A stretch of 64,000 nucleotides of DNA from Streptomyces lienomycini (GCF_027947595.1 NZ_CP116257.1:1488001-1552000); one strand, 5' to 3'. Numbered from the stretch's first letter, positions 52,953 through 63,665 are shown. Made by a program: numbers and translations. The notes: generated by a model not told the origin, from the letters alone.

Positions 52953-53732
52953 CTACACGCCGGACCGCGACGGGCTGCCCGACGGACCGGCGGACGGACC
53001 GCCGGACGGACCGCCGGACGGACCGCCGGACGGGCCGCTCGTCGGAAGGCTGGTGGCCGCGCGGCGCACCAGCTTCAGGTACCGGTCCCAGTCCCAGTGC
53101 GGGCCAGGGTCGGTGTGGTCGGTGCCCGGCACCTCGACGTGGCCGAGGATGTGCTTGCGGTCCAGGGGTATCCCGTACCGCGCGCAGATGCCCGCCGTCA
53201 GCCGCGCGGAGGCGGCGTACATCTCGGCGGTGAAGTCCTGGGGGCGGTCGACGAAGCCCTCGTGCTCGATGCCGACACTGCGCTCGTTGTAGTCGCGGTT
53301 GCCCGCGTGGTACGCCACGTCCAGCTCGCGGATCATCTGCGTCACACGCCCGTCCTGCCCCACGATGTAGTGCGCGGCCGCCTTGTGCCCCGGGTCCTGG
53401 AAGGCCCGCACGGCGCTGTCGAAGCTGCCCTGCGTGACATGGACGATCACCATGTCGATGCTGAAGTCGTCCGGCCGGTCGGCCCGTCGCCAGTTCGCGT
53501 CCGACGCCGCCACCCAGCGCGCGCCCGCGTAGTCGACCGCGCCGTCGTCACGGGGCCGCTCCACGCCCGGCAGCCGCCACCACAGGCGGGCCAGCTCGTC
53601 GCGCGCCAGCACGCCGGTGCCCACGGCCGCCGCCGCACCGCCGACGATCAGCGCCCGCCGCCCGATGCGCCGGTCCGCGTCCCCGGACCCGCCCGGTGTG
53701 GATCCGCTCGAGGATTCCCGCTTCGCCCCCAT
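52953..53732 (-). CDS. Tat-exported N-acetylmuramoyl-L-alanine amidase (Amidase_2) with GPSG repeat tail
   Basis: A 259-residue secreted cell-wall hydrolase. A twin-arginine signal is seen in [20 protein letters not shown] at about 19-38. The amidase_2 domain follows, with zinc-ligand histidines in [15 protein letters not shown] near residue 97, [20 protein letters not shown] near 150 and [15 protein letters not shown] near 203. It cuts the bond between MurNAc and L-Ala. The C-terminus is a Gly-Pro-Ser repeat encoded by tandem 12-bp units (52981-53040), flexible and possibly variable in length. It lies between the desulfurase and mnmA genes, converging on the former and divergent from the latter (61-base gap). 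Confidence 0.92.
   Translation of the reverse strand: MGAKRESSSGSTPGGSGDADRRIGRRALIVGGAAAAVGTGVLARDELARLWWRLPGVERPRDDGAVDYAGARWVAASDANWRRADRPDDFSIDMVIVHVTQGSFDSAVRAFQDPGHKAAAHYIVGQDGRVTQMIRELDVAYHAGNRDYNERSVGIEHEGFVDRPQDFTAEMYAASARLTAGICARYGIPLDRKHILGHVEVPGTDHTDPGPHWDWDRYLKLVRRAATSLPTSGPSGGPSGGPSGGPSAGPSGSPSRSGV
52981..53040. repeat. 12-bp tandem repeat in the amidase gene
   Basis: Five consecutive 12-bp units of the form GACGGACCGCCG from 52981 to 53040; the three units at 52993-53028 are identical, the first and last differ slightly. On the minus strand they encode the Gly-Gly-Pro-Ser repeat. Copy number can change without a frameshift. Confidence 0.9.
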
Positions 53733-53793
53733 ACGATCTTCAACGCGTACTCGCGCGCTCCGGTTCCCGCCTCACCCGTACTCTGGAGAGGTT

Positions 53794-54924
53794 ATGACTG
53801 AGACCCCGCAGCGAACCCGTCCCCTCCGCGTCCTCGCCGCCATGTCGGGCGGAGTCGACTCCGCCGTCGCCGCCGCCCGCGCGGCCGAGGCGGGACACGA
53901 CGTGACCGGCGTCCACCTGGCGCTCTCCGCGAACCCGCAGTCCTTCCGCACGGGCGCCCGGGGCTGTTGCACCATCGAGGACTCGCGCGACGCCCGCCGT
54001 GCCGCCGACGTCATCGGCATCCCGTTCTACGTGTGGGACCTCGCCGACCGCTTCCGGGAGGACGTGGTCGAGGACTTCGTCGCCGAGTACGAGGCGGGAC
54101 GCACCCCGAACCCGTGCCTGCGCTGCAACGAGAAGATCAAGTTTGCCGCGCTGCTCGACAAGGCGCTCGCCCTCGGCTTCGACGCCGTCTGCACCGGCCA
54201 CTACGCCCAGGTGATCCTGCGCGAGGACGGCGTCCGCGAGCTGCACCGCGCCTCCGACATGGCCAAGGACCAGAGCTACGTCCTCGGGGTGCTCGACGAC
54301 CGGCAGCTCGCCCACGCGATGTTCCCGCTCGGCGACACGGTCACCACCAAGGACGAGATCCGCGCGGAGGCCGAGCGCAGGGGCCTCGCGGTCGCCAAGA
54401 AGCCCGACTCGCACGACATCTGCTTCATCGCCGACGGCGACACCCAGGGCTTCCTGGCGAACCGGCTGGGCAAGGCCGAGGGTGACATCGTCGACGAGGC
54501 GGGCAACCGGCTCGGCACCCACGAGGGCGCGTACGGCTACACCATCGGCCAGCGCAAGGGGCTCAGGATCGGCACCCCCGCCCCCGACGGCAAGCCGCGC
54601 TACGTCCTGGACATCTCGCCGGTGAACAACACCGTCACCGTCGGCCCCGCCGAGGCCCTGGACGTCGACGCCCTGCGCGCGATCAAGCCCCGCTGGTGCG
54701 GCGCCGCCCCCACCGGCCCCGGCACCTACACCGCCCAGCTCCGCGCCCACGGCGGCGAGACCGGGGTCCGCGCCGAACTCGTCGACGGCGCCCTGGACGT
54801 GACCTTCACCGAGCCGGTCCGCGGTGTCGCCCCCGGCCAGGCGATCGTGCTGTACGACGGCACGCGCGTGGTGGGCTCGGCGACCATCGCGTCGACGACG
54901 CGCGCGACGGCCGGCGCCGCCTGA
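53794..54924 (+). CDS. mnmA: tRNA 2-thiouridylase
   Basis: A 376-residue enzyme that thiolates U34 in the wobble position of Lys, Glu and Gln tRNAs, using ATP. The PP-loop is [15 protein letters not shown] near residue 15. The two catalytic cysteines are in [12 protein letters not shown] (the first) and [11 protein letters not shown] (the second), near residues 108 and 210. The conserved GHYAQV and DQSYVLGVL stretches are present. The ATG at 53794 has GGAGAGG five bases upstream. The cysteine desulfurase at 51734-52903 can supply sulfur. The gene is full length for the family. Confidence 0.97.
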   Translation: MTETPQRTRPLRVLAAMSGGVDSAVAAARAAEAGHDVTGVHLALSANPQSFRTGARGCCTIEDSRDARRAADVIGIPFYVWDLADRFREDVVEDFVAEYEAGRTPNPCLRCNEKIKFAALLDKALALGFDAVCTGHYAQVILREDGVRELHRASDMAKDQSYVLGVLDDRQLAHAMFPLGDTVTTKDEIRAEAERRGLAVAKKPDSHDICFIADGDTQGFLANRLGKAEGDIVDEAGNRLGTHEGAYGYTIGQRKGLRIGTPAPDGKPRYVLDISPVNNTVTVGPAEALDVDALRAIKPRWCGAAPTGPGTYTAQLRAHGGETGVRAELVDGALDVTFTEPVRGVAPGQAIVLYDGTRVVGSATIASTTRATAGAA

Positions 54925-54964
54925 ACCGCCCGCCGCGCACACCGGCGACCGCCCCGGCGCCGGC

Positions 54965-55744
54965 TCACCCGGCGAGGAACTCGGCCAGCACCGGGGCCAG
55001 CACGCCCGGCTCCACCCGGTGCGTCTGCCCGTCCACGGTGGAGTACGTGCCGTCGGGCGCCGCGTCCGCGACGGCGCGGGCGGCCTCGTGCCACCACCCG
55101 TCGCTCGCGCCGCCCGCGAGGACCAGCAGGGGAGCGGTGACCGAGGCGATCGTGGACGCGGGCACCCGGCCGTCGCCCATCACCGCGTCGTCGTACGCGA
55201 GGCTCGGCGCCACCGACTCCATCCCGGCCCACATGGGGGACTGCCGGGCACCCCGGATCATCTCCTCGCCCAGTCCGGTGCGGCGCAGGAACAACTCCAC
55301 CGCGTCCCCGCGCCGCCCCTGGCCCAGCGCCTCCGCCAGCCGCTCGGTGTACTCGGCCGCGGCCGGCGCGGCGGCGTCCTCCATGGCGTAAGGCACCTCG
55401 TACACGGCGACCCGGCGCACCGGCAGACCGCTCGCCGCCGCCCGCAGCACCAGCGCGCCGCCCGACGACATGCCGTACAACGCGGCCTCGCCGCCGACCA
55501 CCTCGATCAGCGCCGCCAGGTCCTCGATCTCGCGTTCCACCGCGTAGGGCGCCGTGTCGCCGCTCTCGCCGCGCCCCCGGCGGTCGTACACGGTGACGTC
55601 GAAACGGTCCGACAGCTCGGCGGCCAGGGGCGCCATCGTGGCGCCCGTCGACATCGCGCCGCTGACGAGGACGACCGCCGGTCCCCGTCCGGTGCGTTCG
55701 TAGGCGACGCGGGTGCCGTCCCGTGAAACGGTCTGCTTCTCCAT
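54965..55744 (-). CDS. Alpha/beta-hydrolase
   Basis: A 259-residue soluble alpha/beta-hydrolase. The nucleophile serine is in ALYGMSSGGALVLRA near residue 93 (GxSxG). The oxyanion region is VLVSGAMSTGATM near residue 27, and the catalytic histidine lies in VDGQTHRVEPGV near 240; an acidic residue in LLVLAGGASDGWWHE completes the triad. Such proteins include esterases and lactonases; the substrate is not known. The ATG at 55744 is the usual start. It follows the DUF427 gene by 37 bases on the same strand and may be co-transcribed. Confidence 0.88.
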   Translation of the reverse strand: MEKQTVSRDGTRVAYERTGRGPAVVLVSGAMSTGATMAPLAAELSDRFDVTVYDRRGRGESGDTAPYAVEREIEDLAALIEVVGGEAALYGMSSGGALVLRAAASGLPVRRVAVYEVPYAMEDAAAPAAAEYTERLAEALGQGRRGDAVELFLRRTGLGEEMIRGARQSPMWAGMESVAPSLAYDDAVMGDGRVPASTIASVTAPLLVLAGGASDGWWHEAARAVADAAPDGTYSTVDGQTHRVEPGVLAPVLAEFLAG

Positions 55745-55781
55745 GCCTGTGCAGACTGCCGCACGGCACCGGATTCATCGC

Positions 55782-56123
55782 TCAGGACACCTCGACTTCG
55801 TAGAAGCAGAGGTGGTCCTTGATCTCCGCCACCTCCGGCTTCGGCTCCGGGTACGCCCAGACCAGGTCCGCCGCGTCCGGCAGCGACCAGTAGGAGGCGT
55901 CGCCCTTGAAGGGGCAGTGGGTGGTCGTGCCGGACGGCGTCAGAAGGCCGAGCCGCACGTCCTCGGCCGGGATGTAGTACCGGTCGGGACAGCCCGTCTC
56001 GTGCAGTACCAGCGCCCCGTCGCTCTCCGCGAGCACCTGCCCGCCGTGCACCGCGCGTACGTGCCGGTCGCTCGGTTCGACGGTGATGCGGTGTCCCTTG
56101 AGCCCCTTGAGTCCCTCGGTCAC
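55782..56123 (-). CDS. DUF427 family protein
   Basis: A 113-residue soluble protein with family marks HRITVEPSDRHVRAVHGGQV near the start, RYYIPAEDVRLGLL near 47, STTTHCPFKGDASYWS-like sequence (GTTTHCPFKGDASYWSL) near 65 and FYEVEVS at the end. DUF427 proteins have no confirmed activity that I know of. The ATG at 56123 is close to GAGGACG. It is divergent from the LOG-family gene, with 89 bases between. Confidence 0.85.
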   Translation of the reverse strand: MTEGLKGLKGHRITVEPSDRHVRAVHGGQVLAESDGALVLHETGCPDRYYIPAEDVRLGLLTPSGTTTHCPFKGDASYWSLPDAADLVWAYPEPKPEVAEIKDHLCFYEVEVS

Positions 56124-56212
56124 GGTCGTCCTCCTCGGTCAGTGGCCTTCGTCACTACAGCGTGCCCGGACGCCGGGTTCTTCCCGTTCCGGCGGGCCGT
56201 ACGGTGGACGCC

Positions 56213-56752
56213 ATGAACATCTGCGTCTTCCTCTCCGCGGCCGACCTCGACGAGCGCTACACGCGTCCCGCCAAGGAGTTCGGCGGACTGCTCGGCAAGG
56301 GCGGCCACACCCTCGTCTGGGGCGGTTCCGACACCGGTCTGATGAAGGTGGTCGCCGACGGTGTGCAGGAGGCCGGGGGACGGCTGCTCGGGGTCTCGGT
56401 GGACTTCCTGGCGGCCAAGGCGCGCGAGGGCGCCGACGAGATGGTGATCGCGAAGGACCTGGCCGAGCGCAAGCGGCTGCTGCTTCAGAAGGCCGACGCC
56501 GTGGTCGTCATGGTCGGCGGCACCGGCACCCTCGACGAGGCCACCGAGATCCTGGAACTGAAGAAGCACGGGCACACCGACAAGCCGGTCGTCCTGCTCA
56601 ACACCGCGGGCTTCTACGACGGCCTCAGGGAGCAGTTCCGCCGCATGGAGGACGAGGGCTTCCTGCCGCGCCCCCTCACCGACCTGGTCTTCTTCGCCGA
56701 GGAGCCGGTCGGCGCGCTCGCCTACCTGGAGGAGAGCCAGGGGATCGCGTAG
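56213..56752 (+). CDS. LOG-family (lysine decarboxylase-like) nucleotide phosphoribohydrolase
   Basis: A 179-residue soluble protein. The LOG signature is present in modified form: GGHTLVWGGSDTGLMKVVAD near residue 31, and VVVMVGGTGTLDEATEIL near 96, where the usual PGGxGTxxE has become VGGTGTLDE; the loss of the proline is a small departure. LOG proteins release nucleobases from nucleoside 5'-monophosphates and activate cytokinins in plants and some actinobacteria. ATG 56213 is chosen because the Rossmann-like strand MNICVFLSAADLDERY starts there; the frame also opens at 56162. The true substrate is unproven. Confidence 0.88.
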   Translation: MNICVFLSAADLDERYTRPAKEFGGLLGKGGHTLVWGGSDTGLMKVVADGVQEAGGRLLGVSVDFLAAKAREGADEMVIAKDLAERKRLLLQKADAVVVMVGGTGTLDEATEILELKKHGHTDKPVVLLNTAGFYDGLREQFRRMEDEGFLPRPLTDLVFFAEEPVGALAYLEESQGIA

Positions 56753-56779
56753 GACGCCGGTGGTGCGAGCATGGCGGGC

Positions 56780-57469
56780 ATGGCTACACATGTGATCACC
56801 GGAGCGGGCTCCGGCATCGGCGCCGCCGTCGCCCGCCGCCTGCACGAACGCGGCGACGAGATCGTGCTGCACGCGCGCGACGCGGGCCGCGCCAAGGAAC
56901 TGGCCGCCGCGCTCCCCGGCGCGAGGACACTGGTCGGCGACCTCTCCGACCCGGGCAAGCTGTCCTGGGCCCTCTCCCACCAGACGCTGCCCGACCGCGT
57001 GGACTCGCTGCTGCACATCGCCGGGGTCGTCGACCTCGGCGCGGTGGGCGACCTCACCCCGAAGACCTGGCTCAACCAGCTCAACGTCAACCTGGTCGCC
57101 CCCGCCGAACTGACCCGCCTCCTGCTGCCCCAGCTCCGCGTCGCCCAGGGGCAGGTGCTGTTCGTCAACTCCGGTTCCGGCCTGAACGCCCACGCCGGCT
57201 GGGCCGCGTACGGCGCCTCCAAGCACGGTCTGAAGGCCCTGGCCGACGTCCTGCGCCAGGAGGAGCACGCCAACGGCGTCCGCGTCACCTCGGTCTACCC
57301 CGGCCGCACCGCCAGCCCCATGCAGGCCAAGGTCCACCAGCAGGAGGGCAAGGAGTACGACCCGGGGAAGTGGATCGACCCCGAGTCCGTCGCCACCACG
57401 ATCCTGATGGCCCTGGACCTCCCGAGGGACGCCGAGGTCAACGACCTGACGGTACGCCCGGGACGGTAA
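56780..57469 (+). CDS. Short-chain dehydrogenase/reductase
   Basis: A 229-residue soluble oxidoreductase. The NAD(P) site is VITGAGSGIGAAVARRL near residue 5, followed by the structural motif HIAGVV near 80 (in place of NNAG), the catalytic serine in LFVNSGSGLN and Tyr-x-x-x-Lys as WAAYGASKHGLKAL near 145. An Arg in HARDAGRAKEL suggests NADP preference. The start is ATG 56780 (MATHVITG); ATG 56771 would add three residues. It follows the LOG gene by 27 bases and could share its transcript. The substrate is unknown. Confidence 0.9.
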   Translation: MATHVITGAGSGIGAAVARRLHERGDEIVLHARDAGRAKELAAALPGARTLVGDLSDPGKLSWALSHQTLPDRVDSLLHIAGVVDLGAVGDLTPKTWLNQLNVNLVAPAELTRLLLPQLRVAQGQVLFVNSGSGLNAHAGWAAYGASKHGLKALADVLRQEEHANGVRVTSVYPGRTASPMQAKVHQQEGKEYDPGKWIDPESVATTILMALDLPRDAEVNDLTVRPGR

Positions 57470-57499
57470 GGGTTCCTCTGAGACGCCGCCGCGGATACT

Positions 57500-57606
57500 C
57501 CAGCCCGTCCGGCGATTGAGGACGAGGTCCGTCCAGGGCCGAAAGCGGGGGTCTGGGGGCGGCAGCCCCCAGGGATGGGAACGGGAAGGGGCGGCGGGGG
57601 CGAAAA
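57500..57606. repeat. Dispersed intergenic repeat with hairpin
   Basis: The stretch begins ccagcccgtccggcgattga, contains CTGGGGGC (57553-57560) paired with GCCCCCAG (57565-57572) around ggca, and ends in gggaaggggcggcgggggcg. From memory this is one of the most common intergenic repeats in Streptomyces genomes. It lies between the dehydrogenase and MetE-like genes, where the hairpin may act as a terminator. Confidence 0.7.
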
Positions 57607-57625
57607 TAAGCCCCGCGCCCCTGCG

Positions 57626-57640
57626 TACGCTTCTCCCGTG
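57626..57640 (+). promoter_or_regulatory. Possible leaderless -10 box of MetE-like gene
   Basis: TACGCT at 57626-57631 fits TANNNT and ends six bases before the GTG at 57638, the distance expected when the transcript starts at the start codon. No ribosome-binding site precedes the GTG, and no clear -35 box is seen, so this is only moderately supported. Confidence 0.4.
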
Positions 57641-58633
57641 AACGACACCTTCGCCCCCGCCACCGGCATCGGCAGCCTCCCGGGCCACGACGCCCGCGAG
57701 GCCGCCAAAACCGCCACCGGCAGCTTCGAGGACTTCCCCTTCCTCCCCGAGCTGCCCGCCCGCGGCCCCGGCGCCGACATGATCGGCCGCACCGCCGGGA
57801 TGCTCGTCGAGCTGTACGCGCGCGTGGAGCCCAGCGGCTGGCGACTCGGCGACCGGCCCGGGCGGGACACCAAACGGGCCCGCGCCTGGCTCGGGCAGGA
57901 CCTCGACGCGCTGGAGGAGTTCACCCAGGGCTACGAGGGCCCGCTCAAGGTCCAGGCCGTCGGCCCCTGGACGCTCGCCGCCGCCCTCGAACTGCGGGGC
58001 GGCGAGGCGGTCCTCTCCGACCCCGGCGCCCACCGCGACCTCGCCGCCTCGCTCGCCGAGGGCCTGCGCCTGCACCTGGCCGAACTCCGGCGCCGCGTCC
58101 CCGGCGCCCGCCTCGTCCTCCAGCTCGACGAGCCCTCCCTCACCGCCGTCCTGCGCGGACAGATCCGCACCGCCAGCGGCTACCGCACCCACCGCGCCGT
58201 CGACCGGCAGGTCGTGGAGGCGACGCTGCGCGAGGTCGCCGGGGTGCACGACGGCGGCCCCGTCGTGGTCCACTCCTGCGCACCCGACGTGCCGTTCGCC
58301 CTGCTGCGCCGGGCGGGCGTCACGGGCGTCTCCTTCGACTTCTCGCTCCTCACCGAGCGTGACGACGACGCGATCGGCGAGGCCGTCGAGGGCGGCACCC
58401 GGCTGTTCACCGGTGTCGTGCCGGGCACGGACACCGCATTGTCAGACCCTGCCGGTAGCGTCATGGGTGTCAGAACGCTGTGGCGCAGGCTGGGGCTGCG
58501 TCCGGAGCTGCTCGCGGAGGCGGTCACCGTCACTCCCGCGTGCGGACTCGCGGGCGCGTCCCCGGATTACGCCCGGCGCGCGCTCGCCCACTGCGTCCGG
58601 GCGGCAAGATCCCTCGCGGACAACCCAGAGTAA
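57638..58633 (+). CDS. MetE/UROD-like methionine synthase family protein, C-terminal type
   Basis: A 331-residue protein resembling the C-terminal half of cobalamin-independent methionine synthase (TIM barrel). It starts VNDTFAPATGIGSLPGHDAREA. Conserved pieces are GPLKVQAVGPWTLAAAL near residue 105, LVLQLDEPSLTAVL near 160, VVHSCAPDVPF near 210 with the candidate zinc cysteine, and TPACGLAGASPDYARRAL near 305 with a second cysteine. These correspond to the zinc site of MetE-like enzymes. Archaeal short MetE proteins use similar folds without an N-terminal domain. The methyl donor is unknown. It lies 15 bases before ligA. Confidence 0.82.
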   Translation: MNDTFAPATGIGSLPGHDAREAAKTATGSFEDFPFLPELPARGPGADMIGRTAGMLVELYARVEPSGWRLGDRPGRDTKRARAWLGQDLDALEEFTQGYEGPLKVQAVGPWTLAAALELRGGEAVLSDPGAHRDLAASLAEGLRLHLAELRRRVPGARLVLQLDEPSLTAVLRGQIRTASGYRTHRAVDRQVVEATLREVAGVHDGGPVVVHSCAPDVPFALLRRAGVTGVSFDFSLLTERDDDAIGEAVEGGTRLFTGVVPGTDTALSDPAGSVMGVRTLWRRLGLRPELLAEAVTVTPACGLAGASPDYARRALAHCVRAARSLADNPE

Positions 58634-60856
<2,223 letters not shown>

Positions 60857-60864
60857 CGGTTGAA

Positions 60865-60904
60865 GGCCACCCGATCGGCGCATATCAGATGCATACGGGT
60901 GGCC
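60865..60904 (+). terminator. Terminator after ligA
   Basis: GGCCACCCG at 60865-60873 pairs perfectly with CGGGTGGCC at 60896-60904 around a 22-base loop. It begins 9 bases after the ligA stop. The long loop makes it a moderate rather than a strong hairpin. Confidence 0.65.
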
Positions 60905-61112
60905 GGGTGGCATTCGGGCAACCGTCGACGACCAGTGCCCCTGGAAGCCTTCCGCGGCCTACTGTTGAGGTGTGCGCCCGCCGTGCCCAGCTGCGGTCGG
61001 GGCATCCCCCTGCCCCGAGTGCCGGGGGAGGGGTCTCCGACGCGGAGCCGTTGAAGGTGGTCGAGGCGGGGGCCGCGTGGCGTGGGCACCGCCGGCTGTG
61101 AGAGGGACGGGA

Positions 61113-63362
61113 ATGGAACCGACCGAGAGCGCCGCCGCGGGCTCACGGCTGCGGCTGCGTCACATGGTGGGCGCGCGGCACGTGAGCCGGTGGCTCGGGC
61201 AACGCGATGTCGGGCAACGCGATCGCGGCGTCCCGCGTCCCGCCGCGGGCGCCCGCGTCCCCGTGCCGCCGACCGCCGCCCACCCCCCGGGCCACCCCCA
61301 CGGCCTGTCCGACCCGGACGGTGAACGGCACCTGACCTGGCCCGCGTTGCCCGCGGCGGTCGTCGCGTCCGCGGCCTTCGTGCTGGGCGCCGGCTTCTAC
61401 CGGGCCTTCACCGACGGGCACGCCCTCTTCCCGTCCGGCACCGTCGGCTGGTCCCTGGCCGTGCTGTCCGGCATCGTCGTCGGCCACCTGGTCATGCTGG
61501 GCCGCTCCCGCTGGTGGGGCGGCACCGGCTCGGGCGCCGCCCTCACCCTCGCCGTCCTGCTGCTCTACGGCTGGGTTCCGGCCGGCATGGTCAGCCTCAC
61601 CGTCGTCGTCCTGGTCGGCATAGCCCGCCGGGGCCGCTGGCGGCAGGGCGTCCTGCACGGCGCGGTGGACATCCTCGGCATCGCCGCGGGCGCCCTGGTC
61701 CTCGGCGTCTGCGGCTCCGTACCGTCCGTGGAGCACCCCTGGGACCCCGACACGTGGGGGGTGTACGCGGTGCCCAAGGTGACCCTCGTCGCCGTCGCCT
61801 ACCTCGCCGTCACCCGCGCCCTGCTGTGGTACCTGCAGACCCCGCGCCCCGGCCTGCCCACCGTCGCCCGCACCGCCCTGGTCAGACAGGGCCTGGTCGC
61901 CGTCGCGCTGCTCGGCATCGCCCCGCTGGTCTGCGTCGTGGCCGTCGCCAAGCCGCTGCTGCTGCCGCTGTTCGCCATCCCGCTCATCGCCCTCGACTCC
62001 ACGCTCTGGATCGCCCGCGCCCGCGCCGAGGAGCAGCTGCGCGACCCCCTCACCGGCCTGCCCAACCGGCAGTGGCTCCTGGAGCGCACCTGGACCGCGC
62101 TGGACGACGCCGAGCGCATCGGCGCCCGCGCCGCCCTGATGCTGATCGACCTCGACCGCTTCCGGTCGGTCAACGACACACTCGGGCATCTCGCCGGTGA
62201 CCGGCTGCTGCTGCAGACCGCCGACCGGCTGCGGCAGGCACTGCCGCGCGGGGCGGAGGCCGCGCGGCTCGGCGGCGACGAGTTCGCCGTCCTCCTGCCC
62301 GTCGCGGACTCCACCACGTCCGCGACCCGCATCGCCCGGGGCCTCGTGTCCGCGCTCAGCTCCCCGATGGACCTGGACGGGCTCACCCTGGTCCTGGAGG
62401 CCAGCGCCGGGGTCGCCGTCTTCCCCGACCACGCGCTGGACGCCGAAGGGCTGCTGCGCCGCGCGGACGTGGCCATGTACCAGGCGAAGCGGGACCGCAC
62501 CGGCGTGGAGGTCTACGAGTCCAAGCGGGACTCCAACACCCCGGACCGGCTCGGTCTCCTCGGCGACCTGCGCCGGGCCCTGGACGCCCACGAGGTCCAG
62601 CTGCACTACCAGCCCAAGGTGCGCTTCGACGGACAGGTCGCCGGCCTGGAGGCCCTGGTGCGCTGGGTGCACCCGGAGCGCGGCAAGGTGCCGCCGGACG
62701 AGTTCATAGCGATCGCCGAGTCCTCCGGGCTGATGCCCCACCTGACCGAGTACGTGCTGGAGACGGCGCTCGCCCAGGTCGCCCGGTGGCGCTCCCAGGG
62801 CCTGTTCGTGCCGGTCGCGGTCAACGTCTCCCCGCGCGACGTGCACACCCCCGGTTTCGCGGGCTCGGTGGCCGCCCGGCTCGCCCGGCACGGAGTTCCC
62901 GCGGGAGCGCTCCAACTCGAGATCACGGAGCACGTCCTCCTGGAGGACCCGCAGCGCGCGGCCGACACCCTCAACGCGCTGACCGGGCACGGCGTCAAGA
63001 TGTCCCTGGACGACTTCGGCACCGGCTACTCCTCCCTCGTCCACCTGCGCAGGCTCCCCGTCAGCGAGCTGAAGATCGACCGGTCGTTCGTGGCCCGGCT
63101 GGCCATCGACAACGAGGACGCCGAGATCGTGCGCTGCACCGTCGACCTCGCCCACTCGCTCGGCCTGCTCGTCGTCGCCGAGGGCGTCGAGGACGACGAG
63201 ACCTGGGAGCGGCTGCGCGACCTGGGCTGCGACGCCGTACAGGGCTGGCTGGTCGCGGCCGCGATGCCCCCGGAGGAGACCACCGCCTGGTTGCTCGCCC
63301 GCGGTTCCCGGGGCTGGGTCCGGGCCGCCGCGGCGCTGCCCGCGGCGGCGACCGACGAGTGA
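61113..63362 (+). CDS. rmdB: Membrane GGDEF-EAL protein, RmdB-like cyclic-di-GMP enzyme
   Basis: A 749-residue membrane protein. The ATG at 61113 has GAGGGA six bases upstream. The first 80 residues are polar; about seven membrane segments follow (75-300). The GGDEF domain has LTGLPNRQWLLE near 315 and an intact RLGGDEFAVLLP near 390; no RxxD inhibitory site stands at the usual place before it. The EAL domain is intact: LEALVRWVHPERG near 515, ITEHVLLED, SLDDFGTGYSSLVHL near 633, LKIDRSF and VAEGVED. By position next to ligA and by layout it matches my memory of S. coelicolor RmdB (SCO5495), reported to degrade cyclic-di-GMP and affect development. Whether the GGDEF domain synthesises the molecule or only binds GTP is not shown. 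Confidence 0.92.
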   Translation: MEPTESAAAGSRLRLRHMVGARHVSRWLGQRDVGQRDRGVPRPAAGARVPVPPTAAHPPGHPHGLSDPDGERHLTWPALPAAVVASAAFVLGAGFYRAFTDGHALFPSGTVGWSLAVLSGIVVGHLVMLGRSRWWGGTGSGAALTLAVLLLYGWVPAGMVSLTVVVLVGIARRGRWRQGVLHGAVDILGIAAGALVLGVCGSVPSVEHPWDPDTWGVYAVPKVTLVAVAYLAVTRALLWYLQTPRPGLPTVARTALVRQGLVAVALLGIAPLVCVVAVAKPLLLPLFAIPLIALDSTLWIARARAEEQLRDPLTGLPNRQWLLERTWTALDDAERIGARAALMLIDLDRFRSVNDTLGHLAGDRLLLQTADRLRQALPRGAEAARLGGDEFAVLLPVADSTTSATRIARGLVSALSSPMDLDGLTLVLEASAGVAVFPDHALDAEGLLRRADVAMYQAKRDRTGVEVYESKRDSNTPDRLGLLGDLRRALDAHEVQLHYQPKVRFDGQVAGLEALVRWVHPERGKVPPDEFIAIAESSGLMPHLTEYVLETALAQVARWRSQGLFVPVAVNVSPRDVHTPGFAGSVAARLARHGVPAGALQLEITEHVLLEDPQRAADTLNALTGHGVKMSLDDFGTGYSSLVHLRRLPVSELKIDRSFVARLAIDNEDAEIVRCTVDLAHSLGLLVVAEGVEDDETWERLRDLGCDAVQGWLVAAAMPPEETTAWLLARGSRGWVRAAAALPAAATDE

Positions 63363-63406
63363 CCTGAGCACCGCCGGCCCGGCACACCGCCGGCCCGGCA
63401 CACCCG

Positions 63407-63437
63407 CCGGGCGGCGGCTCCCCGCCCCGCCGCCCGG
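63407..63437 (+). terminator. Hairpin downstream of rmdB
   Basis: CCGGGCGGCGG at 63407-63417 pairs perfectly with CCGCCGCCCGG at 63427-63437 around a nine-base loop. It lies 45 bases after the rmdB stop and probably terminates that gene. Confidence 0.75.
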
Positions 63438-63588
63438 GGCGCCCGCGGACACGTCGACCCCGTCGGCGACCATCTGCCGCCTCCGGCCGCCACCTCTGCT
63501 GCCCGCGCCCCCCGCACCGCGACCGCCGCCGTGATCGCGTCCTCGCCCTCGGCATTCCCTGCGTGCGCGGATCGCCATGGCCGGAATT

Positions 63589-63651
63589 CTAGCAACGCTA
63601 GCCAATCTGTCGTCGCTCTGTTAGCTTGGCTCTCGTCCCTAGCGCTGCTAG
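63589..63651. promoter_or_regulatory. Two CTAGC-nnn-GCTAG operator-like dyads
   Basis: CTAGCAACGCTAG (63589-63601) and CTAGCGCTGCTAG (63639-63651) are 13-bp palindromes of identical form, 50 bp apart centre to centre. Between them is an A/T-richer stretch (ctgttagcttggctctcg) that could hold a promoter. They lie 15 bases upstream of the next start codon. Such paired sites are typical of TetR-family repressors; no such gene is inside the window. Confidence 0.65.
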
Positions 63652-63665
63652 CACATGGAGAAGCC

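Larger units (their letters stand above)
63363..63665. other. Intergenic region between rmdB and the last gene
   Basis: These 303 bases hold no gene I can support. From left to right: a direct repeat (caccgccggcccggca, twice at 63369-63401), a terminator-like hairpin (63407-63437), a G/C-rich stretch, and two CTAGC dyads (63589-63651) in front of the next gene. An open frame on the minus strand starting ATG at 63578 is antisense to rmdB further on and has no domain. Confidence 0.55.

Noticed and set aside
52981..53040. A CRISPR array
   Set aside because: The 12-bp units have no spacers between them, lie in a coding sequence, and have no cas genes nearby.
61143..63605. An 820-codon minus-strand open frame covering rmdB
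   Set aside because: It is the antisense of the GGDEF-EAL gene; only the first part lies outside and has no recognisable content.
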